From: a virus
Virus record (IMG/VR): IMGVR_UViG_3300025102_000012
Span: 28,809-92,808 of that record
Length of the DNA stretch: 64,000 bases
Reading direction: 5' to 3' (one strand)
The position numbers were made by a program, and so were the translations under genes. How positions within the stretch are numbered: position 1 is the first letter of the stretch; the number at the start of each line of letters is the position of its first letter. The notes beneath the pieces are model-generated. The model searched no databases. It saw nothing but the letters and a program-made list of their open reading frames with translations, and had not been told where the DNA came from. Shown piece after piece: positions 51,045 through 57,784 of this stretch.

Positions 51045-51287
51045 TCATCCTAATCTGTCGTCTTTGAATTTTTGATAGTCAATGTCTTCTTTGTCTGCCT
51101 TTAGTTGTTCTTCATCAACATAACCTAAGTCCGATGCTATCTCGTCAATTATATCATTGACTGAATCTAGGTTCTCTACTAAGATTTCTTCTAACAAATC
51201 CATGTAGTCATCCGGAGTCATGTTGCTCTTTAGCATATCTACTATTGTGGAATATCCACAACTTTCTACTATATCTTGTATTGTCAT
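51045..51287 (-). CDS. Acidic helical protein at the start of the minus-strand block
   Basis: This 80-residue protein is strongly acidic (LKSNMTPDDYMDLLEEILVE, then LDSVNDIIDEIASDLGYVDE). It is the first gene after the promoter-like TATA element near 51,475 and a structured leader. Acidic early proteins often act as DNA mimics or inhibitors; that is only a possibility here. Confidence 0.6.
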   Translation of the reverse strand: MTIQDIVESCGYSTIVDMLKSNMTPDDYMDLLEEILVENLDSVNDIIDEIASDLGYVDEEQLKADKEDIDYQKFKDDRLG

Positions 51288-51316
51288 TTAAATTACCTCT
51301 TTATTAGTGAATAGGA

Positions 51317-51390
51317 GGAGAAGGGAGTCGCCTATTGGGAGTTGAGTTCAACAGGCTTACTTCTTTGTTGCACCTGACTCGACCTTCTCC
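51317..51390 (-). ncRNA. Candidate structured leader RNA, 74 bases
   Basis: GGAGAAGG 51317-51324 pairs with CCTTCTCC 51383-51390, and GAGTC 51325-51329 with GACTC 51376-51380, forming 13 base pairs with a two-base bulge. Inside, GCCT/AGGC encloses GTTG-AGTT-CAAC, and CAACA/TGTTG forms a further stem. The region lies between a TATA-like box and the first gene of the minus-strand block, so it would be in the 5' leader. It has tRNA size but no T-loop sequence, so I do not call a tRNA. Structure is read by eye. Confidence 0.45.
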
Positions 51391-51469
51391 ATATTTGAAT
51401 CAATTGATTACCAATTAACTCAACAAAACCAACCGTCATTACAACCATTGAATCGCCCTACCCCCCCTC

Positions 51470-51484
51470 GACAGTATATAAGGG
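51470..51484 (-). promoter_or_regulatory. TATA-box promoter candidate for the minus-strand block
   Basis: The minus strand reads CCCCTTATATACTG here, a good archaeal box A, inside an otherwise GC-rich stretch. It is flanked by a direct repeat of a C-rich motif (CTACCCCCCCTCGAC and CTACCCCCTCGAC at 51458-51472 and 51488-51500). It stands in the 229-base gap before the gene at 51,045-51,287. It could drive the structured leader and the long replication operon. Confidence 0.5.
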
Positions 51485-51516
51485 GCGCTACCCCCTCGAC
51501 CCTCCCCTCAAACAAG

Positions 51517-51777
51517 TCAAATTGGGAACGATTCGGTCAAAAAGAGATAAAGCATCACGCTAAGTAACAACAAACTACTTCCCCACCGTATAAGGTTTAA
51601 TCTTACATTGTTAGGAGGATTGCACTTCTTTTCTTGACAATAATGATTGGTTATTAAATTTCCTCGATTAACATAAGTCTCTAGCAAATGATTCGTTCCT
51701 TTTGGAATATCTATTCCGCAGGTTTGGCAAATTGTATCTTCTTTTGCTTTTATAAAAACTTCTTCTATTAATCTCAT
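51517..51777 (-). CDS. Zinc-knuckle membrane protein
   Basis: This 86-residue protein has a Cys cluster (TICQTCGIDIPKGTNHLLET, then HYCQEKKCNPP) forming one zinc site and a C-terminal hydrophobic segment at 63-81 (RWGSSLLLLSVMLYLFLTES). It would be tail-anchored in the membrane with the zinc domain inside the cell. It stands alone between two control regions. Confidence 0.6.
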   Translation of the reverse strand: MRLIEEVFIKAKEDTICQTCGIDIPKGTNHLLETYVNRGNLITNHYCQEKKCNPPNNVRLNLIRWGSSLLLLSVMLYLFLTESFPI

Positions 51778-51862
51778 ATAATCACCTTAAAAATAAGAGG
51801 GAGAAAACCTTTTGGAGGAAAGAGAATGCACCACAGGTTTTTTTAATTCACCACAAACTCCC

Positions 51863-51883
51863 AATGGGGAACTAGTCCCCTAG
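51863..51883. terminator. Hairpin downstream of the paralogue A gene
   Basis: GAACTAG and CTAGTTC form a 7-bp stem around TCCC just downstream of the stop codon of the gene at 51,898. A T-run on the plus strand lies about 20 bases further away, at the wrong side for the minus transcript, so a classic terminator is uncertain. Confidence 0.35.
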
Positions 51884-51897
51884 TTCATTGTGACCAC

Positions 51898-52341
51898 TCA
51901 CAACGAATCAAAGTTTCCATCCCAAGAACCCTCTTTGAATAGTTTTGCCAAATGTGTTCTTGTTCTCTTTACTATTGCCTTAGCATAGTCTTCGGCATTC
52001 TCATATTGCTTGCCACCTCTAGCAACTAAAACCTTAGCCATTAGAAAATTGCTATTGTAATATGCTAGTGATGATTCTTCTACTAAGGAACAAGCCTTAT
52101 CTATAGAAATTCTAACTGTAGTTGGCACAGAACTCTTTTTGCCCTTACGGAAAGGTGTTCCATCCCTGCCTCTTAGGAGAGCCTTCAATGCACCCTTAGC
52201 CGCATCTCTCTCATCGGGACTATTATCTCCAATTTGAAGATTCAACCTTAGCACCTGCTTTAGTCCATCTTCTAATTTCGTGTCTGCTTCTAAATATTCT
52301 TCAACCTCTACTTTGAGGCTATTCCATTCTATGTTATCCAT
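51898..52341 (-). CDS. Paralogue A of the W-D-G protein family
   Basis: I chose ATG 52341 behind GGAG (147 residues). It shares length, layout and its C-terminal motif (Y-A-x4-K-x6-L-x-K-x2-K-E-G-S-W-D-G) with the two plus-strand proteins at 53,663 and 56,724. Other shared spots are R-K-G-K-x-S in the middle and R-G-G-K before the last helix. It is helical and basic. It is expressed from the opposite side of the candidate origin region. Unknown role; DNA binding is plausible from its basic charge. Confidence 0.65.
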   Translation of the reverse strand: MDNIEWNSLKVEVEEYLEADTKLEDGLKQVLRLNLQIGDNSPDERDAAKGALKALLRGRDGTPFRKGKKSSVPTTVRISIDKACSLVEESSLAYYNSNFLMAKVLVARGGKQYENAEDYAKAIVKRTRTHLAKLFKEGSWDGNFDSL

Positions 52342-53140
52342 GTTAATCTCCAACAAATTATTACTTTATTTGGCGTATATAAGCGACCCTAATGTTTTAC
52401 TTAAAGCATTAAATCACTATTACTCTAAATCAATTTTATGCGGTCTTTTACATTCATCTCATGGATGATACATCCCATCATTCGTCTCAAAGTGAGACAA
52501 ATGCCTTATGTTACACAAGTCACTCTTACAGAAGGACATCTCGTAAATTCAATTCGTCTCATCTCATCTCATCCATCTCACCATATATCTCTCTCATAGG
52601 GACTCATAACTACCCTCTAAGAAAAGGACTTATGGGGTAGTAGTATTATGATGATGATGATGATATGAGATATGAGATATATGAGATAGATATAGTGATA
52701 ATATATATTATGTTACATATCTCTACCTCTCAGCCCCAACTATGTCGCATCTCATTCAATTTTTTCGGTGAGACGAATCAAACATTCTATATTATATTAT
52801 TATAGATATACAAGATATAATATTCTTATTATAATACATATAAGACCAATTGAAAGAGAGCATTAATTGAATATGCTATACATATAACGATAAGTTTTGA
52901 TAAAAAATAGGGGTTGTTTAAGTATTGCTTAACCAAAACCCTTTGTTAAGTGATGTTATTACCATATGGTTGCACTTTGGTTTAACCCGGTGCGATTTTT
53001 TGAATAGGTTCGCTTCCTATTGGGGGTTTGGAGGGGTGGGACTTCTCAGGAGTTATCATCGCTTAACCCTAAGCGGGGTAATTTTTCATTCCCGTATGTA
53101 CATTCTATTTTGAACTCGTTTCGATACTGCCCCATGAATA
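52342..53140. other. AT-rich non-coding divergent region, candidate origin/control region
   Basis: No convincing gene is found here. The motif ATTCGTCTCA occurs at about 52489 and 52552, and its reverse complement TGAGACGAAT at about 52789; the first is part of the dyad GTCTCA-AAG-TGAGAC. TCATCTCA and ATGAGATA variants are repeated around 52455-52700, including a GATGAT run and alternating A/T sequence (TGATAATATATATTATG). Plus and minus blocks diverge here. Repeated short motifs, dyads and AT-rich stretches are the usual parts of a viral origin or a two-way promoter. No gene-coding signal was found in either strand. Confidence 0.5.
52928..52987 (+). repeat. Double-hairpin CATATG element 1 (divergent)
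   Basis: The core ACCATATGGT stands at 52961-52970. To its right GGTT...CTTTG...AACC forms the usual half; to its left CTTAAC...GTTAAG forms a hairpin but lacks the CAAAG loop. It is the first and least regular of ten copies. Confidence 0.65.
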
Positions 53141-53386
53141 TTAACCAAATATATCATCAAATATTGTTCTCTTTCTCCCTAGTGGTTTTATGCTACTAGG
53201 TCTATCATGACAAGTAACGCATACATCTGTAAAATCAATTAAGGGATTTGCTGTGTTTCTAAATTTTTCGGTATATACTCGAATATGAGGTTGCCGACCT
53301 GCATAACCGCCTTTGAATTTATCGCATTCATAGCAACTCTTTGTTGGCATTTCTTTTTCCCAATGAATTTCATTTTCTCTAGTCAT
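53141..53386 (-). CDS. Zinc-ribbon protein
   Basis: This 81-residue protein has C-x2-C at 18-21 (SCYECDKFKGG) and C-x2-C near 56-59 (DVCVTCHDRPS), one zinc ribbon. The C-terminus is basic with an acidic-aromatic end (KRTIFDDIFG). It is the first gene to be transcribed leftwards from the region between elements 1 and 2. Possible early regulator. Confidence 0.6.
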   Translation of the reverse strand: MTRENEIHWEKEMPTKSCYECDKFKGGYAGRQPHIRVYTEKFRNTANPLIDFTDVCVTCHDRPSSIKPLGRKRTIFDDIFG

Positions 53387-53533
53387 TCTTCATACCTCTT
53401 AATCAAAATAATGTTATAATTTGGATTTATCACATTTAGTCCATTATACAAGGCGTTGCGATAATATAATTTTCCTCTATAATTTAATATGTCATATTTA
53501 TGCATGGTAAACCCATAACTCTACTATATTTAA

Positions 53534-53583
53534 GGTAATGACCACAAAGTTACCATTACCATATGGTAGTGCTTTGGGCTACC
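53534..53583 (+). repeat. Double-hairpin CATATG element 2
   Basis: Core ACCATATGGT at 53558-53567. Left half GGTAA...ACAAAG...TTACC, right half GGTAG-TGCTTTGGG-CTACC. Outer bases TTAAGGTA (53530-53537) and TACCTTAA (53580-53587) also pair, so the whole unit is a long palindrome. It stands about 80 bases before the start of paralogue B. Confidence 0.75.
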
Positions 53584-53662
53584 TTAATTAATATCAAATA
53601 GAGTTACTTGGGTGCTTCAATGGGGAGCAAACACATCAAATCAACCATAAGGAGTTGAAACC

Positions 53663-54187
53663 ATGAAAGAAACAAATTGGAATATAAATGCAAACAAAGT
53701 AAAGACTTGGGCGGAAACCCAAAACGAAAAAGACCCTCAAGTAATGGCAATTATGCTATCACTTGGGCTTGGTGAAGCGGCAGGTACTGACGAAATGAGA
53801 AGTACATATTGGACGGCTATTCGTTCAATAGGTTCTACTATGGAAGGTTTTCCAGCCGCTCGCAAAGGACAGTTATCATCACTTACAGACAAACAACAGA
53901 TTGTTTTGGATGCTGTGGAAACAACAGTCGTGAATGCTTTTGCGGCAATCCCTACTGAATACCACGATGTCATACTTGCTGTCATTGTACCAAACGGTAG
54001 GACTGGTGGCGTATTTGAAGATTACAACGCATTCACTAGCGACATGAAAAGAAAGGCTCACAACTATATGTTGAAGTCAATCAAAGAAAACCGTTGGGAC
54101 GGAACAAAGGCAAACAAAGCCGGAGTACCAACAATAACCCCATCGGTTCCAAAATCAAAGGTCGAAGAGGTGACTGAAGAGGTTTGA
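53663..54187 (+). CDS. Paralogue B of the W-D-G protein family
   Basis: This 174-residue protein is preceded by TAAGGAGTTGA and is closely related to paralogue C at 56,724 (shared M-R-S-T-Y-W-T-A-I-R-S-I-G-S-T, F-P-x-A-R-K-G-Q, W-D-G-T). Predicted helices alternate with two strands (VILAVIVPNGRTGGVFEDYN). The C-terminal tail is Pro/Val/Glu-rich and differs between copies. Its leader has a hairpin similar to that of C. It is the first gene of the right-hand array. Unknown function; candidates are a DNA-binding or regulatory protein. Confidence 0.7.
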   Translation: MKETNWNINANKVKTWAETQNEKDPQVMAIMLSLGLGEAAGTDEMRSTYWTAIRSIGSTMEGFPAARKGQLSSLTDKQQIVLDAVETTVVNAFAAIPTEYHDVILAVIVPNGRTGGVFEDYNAFTSDMKRKAHNYMLKSIKENRWDGTKANKAGVPTITPSVPKSKVEEVTEEV

Positions 54188-54198
54188 TGTTGTTGTTT

Positions 54199-54230
54199 CC
54201 CCATTGTTGCGCCTTTGCGCTTCATTGGGG
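54199..54230 (+). terminator. Hairpin after paralogue B
   Basis: CCCCA at 54199-54203 pairs with TGGGG at 54226-54230, with an inner GCGC-CTTT-GCGC stem. It begins 12 bases after the stop of paralogue B and runs into element 3. A terminator or transcript-end stabiliser is likely. Confidence 0.5.
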
Positions 54231-54274
54231 TTCGCCAAAGACAAACCATATGGTTGTATGCTTTGCATACGACC
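54229..54274 (+). repeat. Double-hairpin CATATG element 3
   Basis: Core ACCATATGGT at 54245-54254. Left half GGTT-CGCCAAAGACA-AACC, right half GGTTGTATG-CTTTG-CATACGACC. It is followed by CCTAATATAT and then the next gene. Confidence 0.75.
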
Positions 54275-54314
54275 CTAATATATCAATTAAGAATATTTTG
54301 TTTGGTGATAAAAT

Positions 54315-55025
54315 ATGGATATGACATACGAGCGCACAATGAAAATTAAATATACAGAAAACGAATTAACAGATACAGAAATGAGAAAACTAGCCCACGA
54401 CTTACAACAAGAAGGGCTTGATATGGTAGATTGGGGAAATGAGGAAGTATTACAATACGGATTCAAACCAATGACCACAACTAAAACTCGCCATGTAATA
54501 AAAAACAGTAGGGGCAAAGTAATTTACTCAAACACATACCGACACAATACCGCAGAAGTTTACAATCAAATAAAAGAGTTCTACAAAGTAACAAGAGAGG
54601 AAGTGGAACAAGTTACCACAATCGAAGGTTGGGTAGAGCCGAACGGAACTAGGTTGAGCCTTGTTGATGAAAGTGACAAATATAGAATAGTAACGGATTA
54701 TGTTGGTAATTATTATTATGAGGAAGAAGAAGTACAAATGCTAGTCAAAATAAATAATAGCAGTTATCAAGGTTTTACATTAGAAATAATTACTACTTGG
54801 AAGACTGATAAAATTCAAAGAGCAGACCTTATCAAACAACGATTAGTAGAACTTCCACTTGAAGAAGTTGGTAAAATACAAACTATCTTAGAATCTTGTT
54901 TGAGTGAGTATAGAGTAGTACCCGAACATCCGGAGATTGATTGTCACTTTGATGCTAAGACTGAAACAACTAGTGAATGTTCACCCGATATAATCAAGTT
55001 AGTTAGAGAGGCGAGAAATCAATGA
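54315..55025 (+). CDS. Unknown 236-residue protein of the element array
   Basis: The start follows TTTGGTGATAAAAT. The first half (NELTDTEMRKLAHDLQQEGL, KTRHVIKNSRGKVIYSNTYR) and second half (FTLEIITTWKTDKIQRADLI, LPLEEVGKIQTILESCLSEY) are alpha/beta with Glu-rich stretches. An acidic run E-E-E-E stands in the middle. It is the largest protein of the array. No family is recognised. Confidence 0.6.
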   Translation: MDMTYERTMKIKYTENELTDTEMRKLAHDLQQEGLDMVDWGNEEVLQYGFKPMTTTKTRHVIKNSRGKVIYSNTYRHNTAEVYNQIKEFYKVTREEVEQVTTIEGWVEPNGTRLSLVDESDKYRIVTDYVGNYYYEEEEVQMLVKINNSSYQGFTLEIITTWKTDKIQRADLIKQRLVELPLEEVGKIQTILESCLSEYRVVPEHPEIDCHFDAKTETTSECSPDIIKLVREARNQ

Positions 55026-55168
55026 AGACATACAAGATAATAAGATTTAGACAAGGTAGAGAAACAATAACAATACAAACGGGATTGACACTTGAAGAAG
55101 CACAAGCCCATTGTCAAGATGATGAAACAAGAGGAGATGGTTGGTTTGACGGTTACACTGAAGAATAA
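55022..55168 (+). CDS. Small GLTLEEAQAHC-type viral protein
   Basis: This 48-residue protein overlaps the previous stop (ATGA). It contains G-L-T-L-E-E-A-Q-A-H-C-Q-D and G-W-F-D-G-Y, a pattern I know from many small marine phage proteins of unknown function. Sequence and overlap make it a credible gene. Confidence 0.65.
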   Translation: MKTYKIIRFRQGRETITIQTGLTLEEAQAHCQDDETRGDGWFDGYTEE

Positions 55169-55271
55169 ACTCATTAACATTGTATCACTTGAATGTGCTA
55201 GAACTGACCACAGACATGATTTAAAGCACTGTAAGATTTGTATGAAGGAGAGGAGGAAAAATGGCTCATAA
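55137..55271 (+). CDS. Possible zinc mini-protein overlapping the previous gene
   Basis: A 44-residue frame from ATG 55137 (one base after GAGGAG) contains H-R-H-D-L-K-H-C-K-I-C, a C2H2-like zinc site. It overlaps the previous gene by 32 bases. Plausible but unproven. Confidence 0.4.
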   Translation: MVGLTVTLKNKLINIVSLECARTDHRHDLKHCKICMKERRKNGS

Positions 55272-55323
55272 ACCCCAAACCAGCATCAATTAAGTTTGAT
55301 GCCCTGTAAGTCCTATATGGCAA

Positions 55324-55370
55324 GGTTATGCAAAGCATAACCATATGGTAATGTAACTTTGAGGACTACC
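55324..55370 (+). repeat. Double-hairpin CATATG element 4
   Basis: Core ACCATATGGT at 55340-55349. Left half is a perfect hairpin GGTTATG-CAAAG-CATAACC. Right half GGTAATGTAACTTTGAGGACTACC closes with GGTA/TACC. It stands 29 bases before the next start codon. Confidence 0.78.
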
Positions 55371-55398
55371 CCATATACTATCTAGAAATTGGTTTGTC

Positions 55399-55587
55399 AT
55401 GCAGAAATGTAGAGGAATTGCAGGGAAAGGTTGTGGAAAAACAGCATCTTACAGATTGCCATATGCGACAGTTTGTTTTGAATGTTTTGAGATTAATAGA
55501 AAAGATTGGGAATCTAGAGATGAATTAGAAAAAGCCTCAATTCGTCGAGAATGGCGAGTTCAAGGAATTCCTAATCCTTTCGATTAG
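55399..55587 (+). CDS. Zinc-binding small protein
   Basis: This 62-residue protein has C4, C12 in a KCRGIAGKGCGKTA segment and C-x2-C (VCFECFEINRKDW), forming one zinc fold, followed by a charged helix (SRDELEKASIRREWRVQGIP). It fills the unit between elements 4 and 5 alone. Likely nucleic-acid or protein binding. Confidence 0.65.
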   Translation: MQKCRGIAGKGCGKTASYRLPYATVCFECFEINRKDWESRDELEKASIRREWRVQGIPNPFD

Positions 55588-55592
55588 GTTTT

Positions 55593-55610
55593 CCGGCCTC
55601 TTTTGAGGCC
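55593..55610 (+). terminator. Hairpin after the zinc gene
   Basis: GGCCTC-TTTT-GAGGCC is a perfect 6-bp stem with a T4 loop a few bases after the stop codon, flanked by GGTT and AACC. It is a good intrinsic terminator-like structure directly before element 5. Confidence 0.55.
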
Positions 55611-55612
55611 AC

Positions 55613-55659
55613 TAACCACAAAGTTATGACCATATGGTTGGGAGGCTTTGTTCTCAACC
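55613..55659 (+). repeat. Double-hairpin CATATG element 5
   Basis: Core ACCATATGGT at 55629-55638. Left half TAAC-CACAAA-GTTA, right half GGTTG...CTTTG...CAACC. It is followed by CCTAAATAGG and stands 28 bases before the next start. Confidence 0.72.
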
Positions 55660-55686
55660 CTAAATAGGGTTGTTAGTTCTTTGGGC

Positions 55687-55902
55687 ATGTCAAACGATAC
55701 CACACTAGTAGGATATGTAAGAATGACCAACGCAGGGGGACAAATCAAAGTTTCAATCAATGTTGATGCTTTCAAAGATTGTCAAACCTATACAACAAGT
55801 GACGGACAAGTATATGTCCCACTGATTATATCAGCAAATGCTCTAAAAGCAGTACAAGATGGAGAAAGAGTAGTAACAACAATCTTTCAGCATGTAGATT
55901 AA
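55687..55902 (+). CDS. Small beta protein of the element array
   Basis: I chose ATG 55687 (71 residues) behind TTTGGG; the longer frame begins inside the leader. Sequence TTLVGYVRMTNAGGQIKVSI and VYVPLIISANALKAVQDGER shows a small beta-rich fold with a helix. It is the only clear gene between elements 5 and 6. No family is recognised. Confidence 0.55.
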   Translation: MSNDTTLVGYVRMTNAGGQIKVSINVDAFKDCQTYTTSDGQVYVPLIISANALKAVQDGERVVTTIFQHVD

Positions 55903-56100
55903 TTCCAATGGTTATTAGTGGCCATAACACTATTGAGAAACGAAGGCGAAAGTCAAAAGACCAATATATCAGTCGGAAGGATATGCACGACAGGTTGCAC
56001 AGTGAAGAATACTAGTTGTACTTCATTCACTCCCCTAGAGTCAAGTATCAGCGCTTTAGCGGCTTTTGAATTAGTAGCCCAAGTTTCTCATGAGTATTGG

Positions 56101-56146
56101 GGTAATGCAAAGCATTACCATATGGTTGCTTCTTTGGTAATAAACC
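56101..56146 (+). repeat. Double-hairpin CATATG element 6
   Basis: Core ACCATATGGT at 56117-56126. Left half is a perfect hairpin GGTAAT-GCAAAGC-ATTACC. Right half GGTTGCTTCTTTGGTAATAAACC closes with GGTT/AACC. On its right lies a minus-strand gene, so here it would face two gene ends. Confidence 0.75.
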
Positions 56147-56189
56147 CCGCAGGGAAAATGGCCGAAACCATCTTTTTTGTCGGGATATC

Positions 56190-56579
56190 TCAATAATCTG
56201 CTCTTGGATATCCGTATTGGCCGTAAGTGCAATTATTACACATACAATCGGTATTACAAATATCAAACCCATATCTGCTCCGCCTATATTTTTGAAGGCA
56301 TATGTAGCAATCGGGATTACTTTCATATTCATCACATTCACAATATAACAAGACTTCTAAATTGCTATATGCGTCTTCTATCGGCTTTTTTGCTTCTTTT
56401 GGGAGATTTTTATAGAATGGTTCTTCCATTAAGAGTTTGATAGCGTCTAACTCTTTTAGAGTTGTATCTTTTCTAGCCTCTATCTTCTCTCGTATCTCTT
56501 CATCCGTCAATCCTTCATCTACCCATTGTTCGTATTCGTCTTCGCTGACTCTAATATCATCACCAAAGAATATTGGCAA
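56190..56579 (-). CDS. Cys-rich protein on the minus strand inside the array
   Basis: This 129-residue protein has an acidic helical N-terminus (DEYEQWVDEGLTDEEIREKI) and a C-terminal part with nine Cys (CECDEYESNPDCYICLQKYR, then CNTDCMCNNC), able to bind two zinc ions. It is the only leftward gene between 53.6 and 64 kb and sits exactly between elements 6 and 7, as if one unit had been inverted. Confidence 0.65.
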   Translation of the reverse strand: MPIFFGDDIRVSEDEYEQWVDEGLTDEEIREKIEARKDTTLKELDAIKLLMEEPFYKNLPKEAKKPIEDAYSNLEVLLYCECDEYESNPDCYICLQKYRRSRYGFDICNTDCMCNNCTYGQYGYPRADY

Positions 56580-56596
56580 TATTCACCTATACTTAG

Positions 56597-56654
56597 GGTA
56601 GACAAAGCCTACCATATGGTTGTAATCGCTTTGCGAGCGTAGTGCATTACAACC
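56597..56654 (+). repeat. Double-hairpin CATATG element 7
   Basis: Core ACCATATGGT at 56611-56620. Left half GGTAG-ACAAAGC-CTACC, right half GGTTGTAAT...CTTTG...ATTACAACC with a perfect 9-bp stem and an enlarged loop. It is followed by CTAATACTTA and stands 70 bases before paralogue C. Confidence 0.78.
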
Positions 56655-56723
56655 CTAATACTTACAGGAAGTACAGGGTTGCTTCGGAGGGATTGAAGCA
56701 TTAACTTTTAAGGAGTTGATAAT

Positions 56724-57233
56724 ATGAAGGAAGAAAATTGGATAACAAACATAAACAAAGTAAATTTGTGGCTTGAAGAAGAAGATAGAGGAGCAAGCGG
56801 CCAAGCAATTGGTTTGTCTATTACTCTAGGAAATGACTGTGGTAGTGACGATATGCGTTCTACTTATTGGACGGCTATCCGTTCTATAGGTAGTACATAT
56901 ACCGACTTCCCTTTAGCAAGGAAAGGCCAAGCATCTACATTACCAGTAGAAATACAAGTGGCGGTAGATGGTGTGACTTCTGCGGTACAATCTGCTTTTG
57001 CGGATATTACTAATGGTGAGTTAATTACTACTGTAATCTATGCAGGGCTTGGTCGAAGAGGCGGAAAATACTCTTCAATGAATGAATTTGCTGACTATAT
57101 GGCTAAACAAGCAGGTCAAAACCTGTTGAAAGGATATAAAGAAGGTCGTTGGGACGGAACCATGAATGGCGATATCCCGACAATGGCTGCTCCTCCTGTA
57201 AAGGAGAAGAAGGAGGCCAATAAAGAAGATTGA
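56724..57233 (+). CDS. Paralogue C of the W-D-G protein family
   Basis: This 169-residue protein shares its whole layout with paralogue B, including the identical block M-R-S-T-Y-W-T-A-I-R-S-I-G-S-T and G-R-W-D-G-T. The ribosome site TTAAGGAGTTGA is almost identical to that of B. The C-terminal tail (PVKEKKEANKED) differs in sequence but is also charged. B and C look like a duplicated unit of the array. Function unknown. Confidence 0.7.
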   Translation: MKEENWITNINKVNLWLEEEDRGASGQAIGLSITLGNDCGSDDMRSTYWTAIRSIGSTYTDFPLARKGQASTLPVEIQVAVDGVTSAVQSAFADITNGELITTVIYAGLGRRGGKYSSMNEFADYMAKQAGQNLLKGYKEGRWDGTMNGDIPTMAAPPVKEKKEANKED

Positions 57234-57265
57234 TGCGGCATTCCCTCCGTTGCACCTCTTTAGGG

Positions 57266-57310
57266 GGCAATGGCAAAGCCATTACCATATGGTAGTAACT
57301 TTGTGGTACC
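57266..57310 (+). repeat. Double-hairpin CATATG element 8
   Basis: Core ACCATATGGT at 57284-57293. Left half AATGG-CAAAG-CCATT inside GGC...ACC, right half GGTAGTAACTTTGTGGTACC closes with GGTA/TACC. It stands 30 bases before the next start. Confidence 0.76.
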
Positions 57311-57339
57311 ACACTAATAGGGTTAGATTTTATTTGGGC

Positions 57340-57690
57340 ATGTTTACGAAGAGTATTGGTGATGAAGAAGACGGAGTAGTAGTTAATGTAGGATTATGTG
57401 CTGGAAGGCATGATATTGAGGGAATCACTGATTATATTTTTTCAGAACCTATTGAAAATCCTAATGACTTTAAAACTCTAAGACAAATCGCAAATGAAAG
57501 ATTAGAGGAAATGTGGAATGATGGAAATTGTATCAACATTTATGTTACTGGATTAAGCCAAGCATTAACTATCGTTTTATCAGAAGTTTTTGGTTTATAC
57601 GAATTAACAGAATATGATATTCTGGTTCAGGTCTATCATTGGGATAGAGAAACAGAAACCTACAAGGGTCATACCATCGTAGGTAGTTAA
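57340..57690 (+). CDS. Unknown 116-residue protein of the element array
   Basis: I chose ATG 57340 behind TTTGGGC; the longer frame would run through element 8. The C-terminal half (NIYVTGLSQALTIVLSEVFG, then YELTEYDILVQVYHWDRETE) has a Rossmann-like strand-helix-strand pattern. It resembles small phage alpha/beta proteins of unknown function. It is the only gene between elements 8 and 9. Confidence 0.6.
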   Translation: MFTKSIGDEEDGVVVNVGLCAGRHDIEGITDYIFSEPIENPNDFKTLRQIANERLEEMWNDGNCINIYVTGLSQALTIVLSEVFGLYELTEYDILVQVYHWDRETETYKGHTIVGS

Positions 57691-57700
57691 AACCCTTCGG

Positions 57701-57755
57701 GGCAACCTCAAAGATATTACCATATGGTGTGGTCTTTGACCGTTGGTAATACACC
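57701..57755 (+). repeat. Double-hairpin CATATG element 9
   Basis: Core ACCATATGGT at 57719-57728. The right half GGTGTGGTCTTTGACC...ACACC closes with GGTGT/ACACC and CTTTG; the left half keeps CAAAG but pairs only weakly. CCC-TTCG-GGG, just upstream at 57693-57702, is a small terminator-like hairpin. Confidence 0.68.
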
Positions 57756-57784
57756 CTATATAGGAGGTATTTGAGTCAATAGTC

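Noticed and set aside
51317-51390. tRNA gene on either strand, because of the 74-base length and 7-8 bp closing stem
   Set aside because: There is no T-loop sequence, no proper anticodon arm with a 7-base loop, and the stems do not fit the cloverleaf.
52925-53113. A 62-residue plus-strand open frame in the divergent region
   Set aside because: It runs through element 1, has no ribosome site, and its sequence is not protein-like.
55918-56196. A 92-residue plus-strand open frame between elements 5 and 6
   Set aside because: It runs through the whole of element 6 and into the tail of a minus-strand gene, starts at a GTG without a ribosome site, and is Ser/Thr-rich without clear structure. The first 180 bases may still hold something unrecognised.
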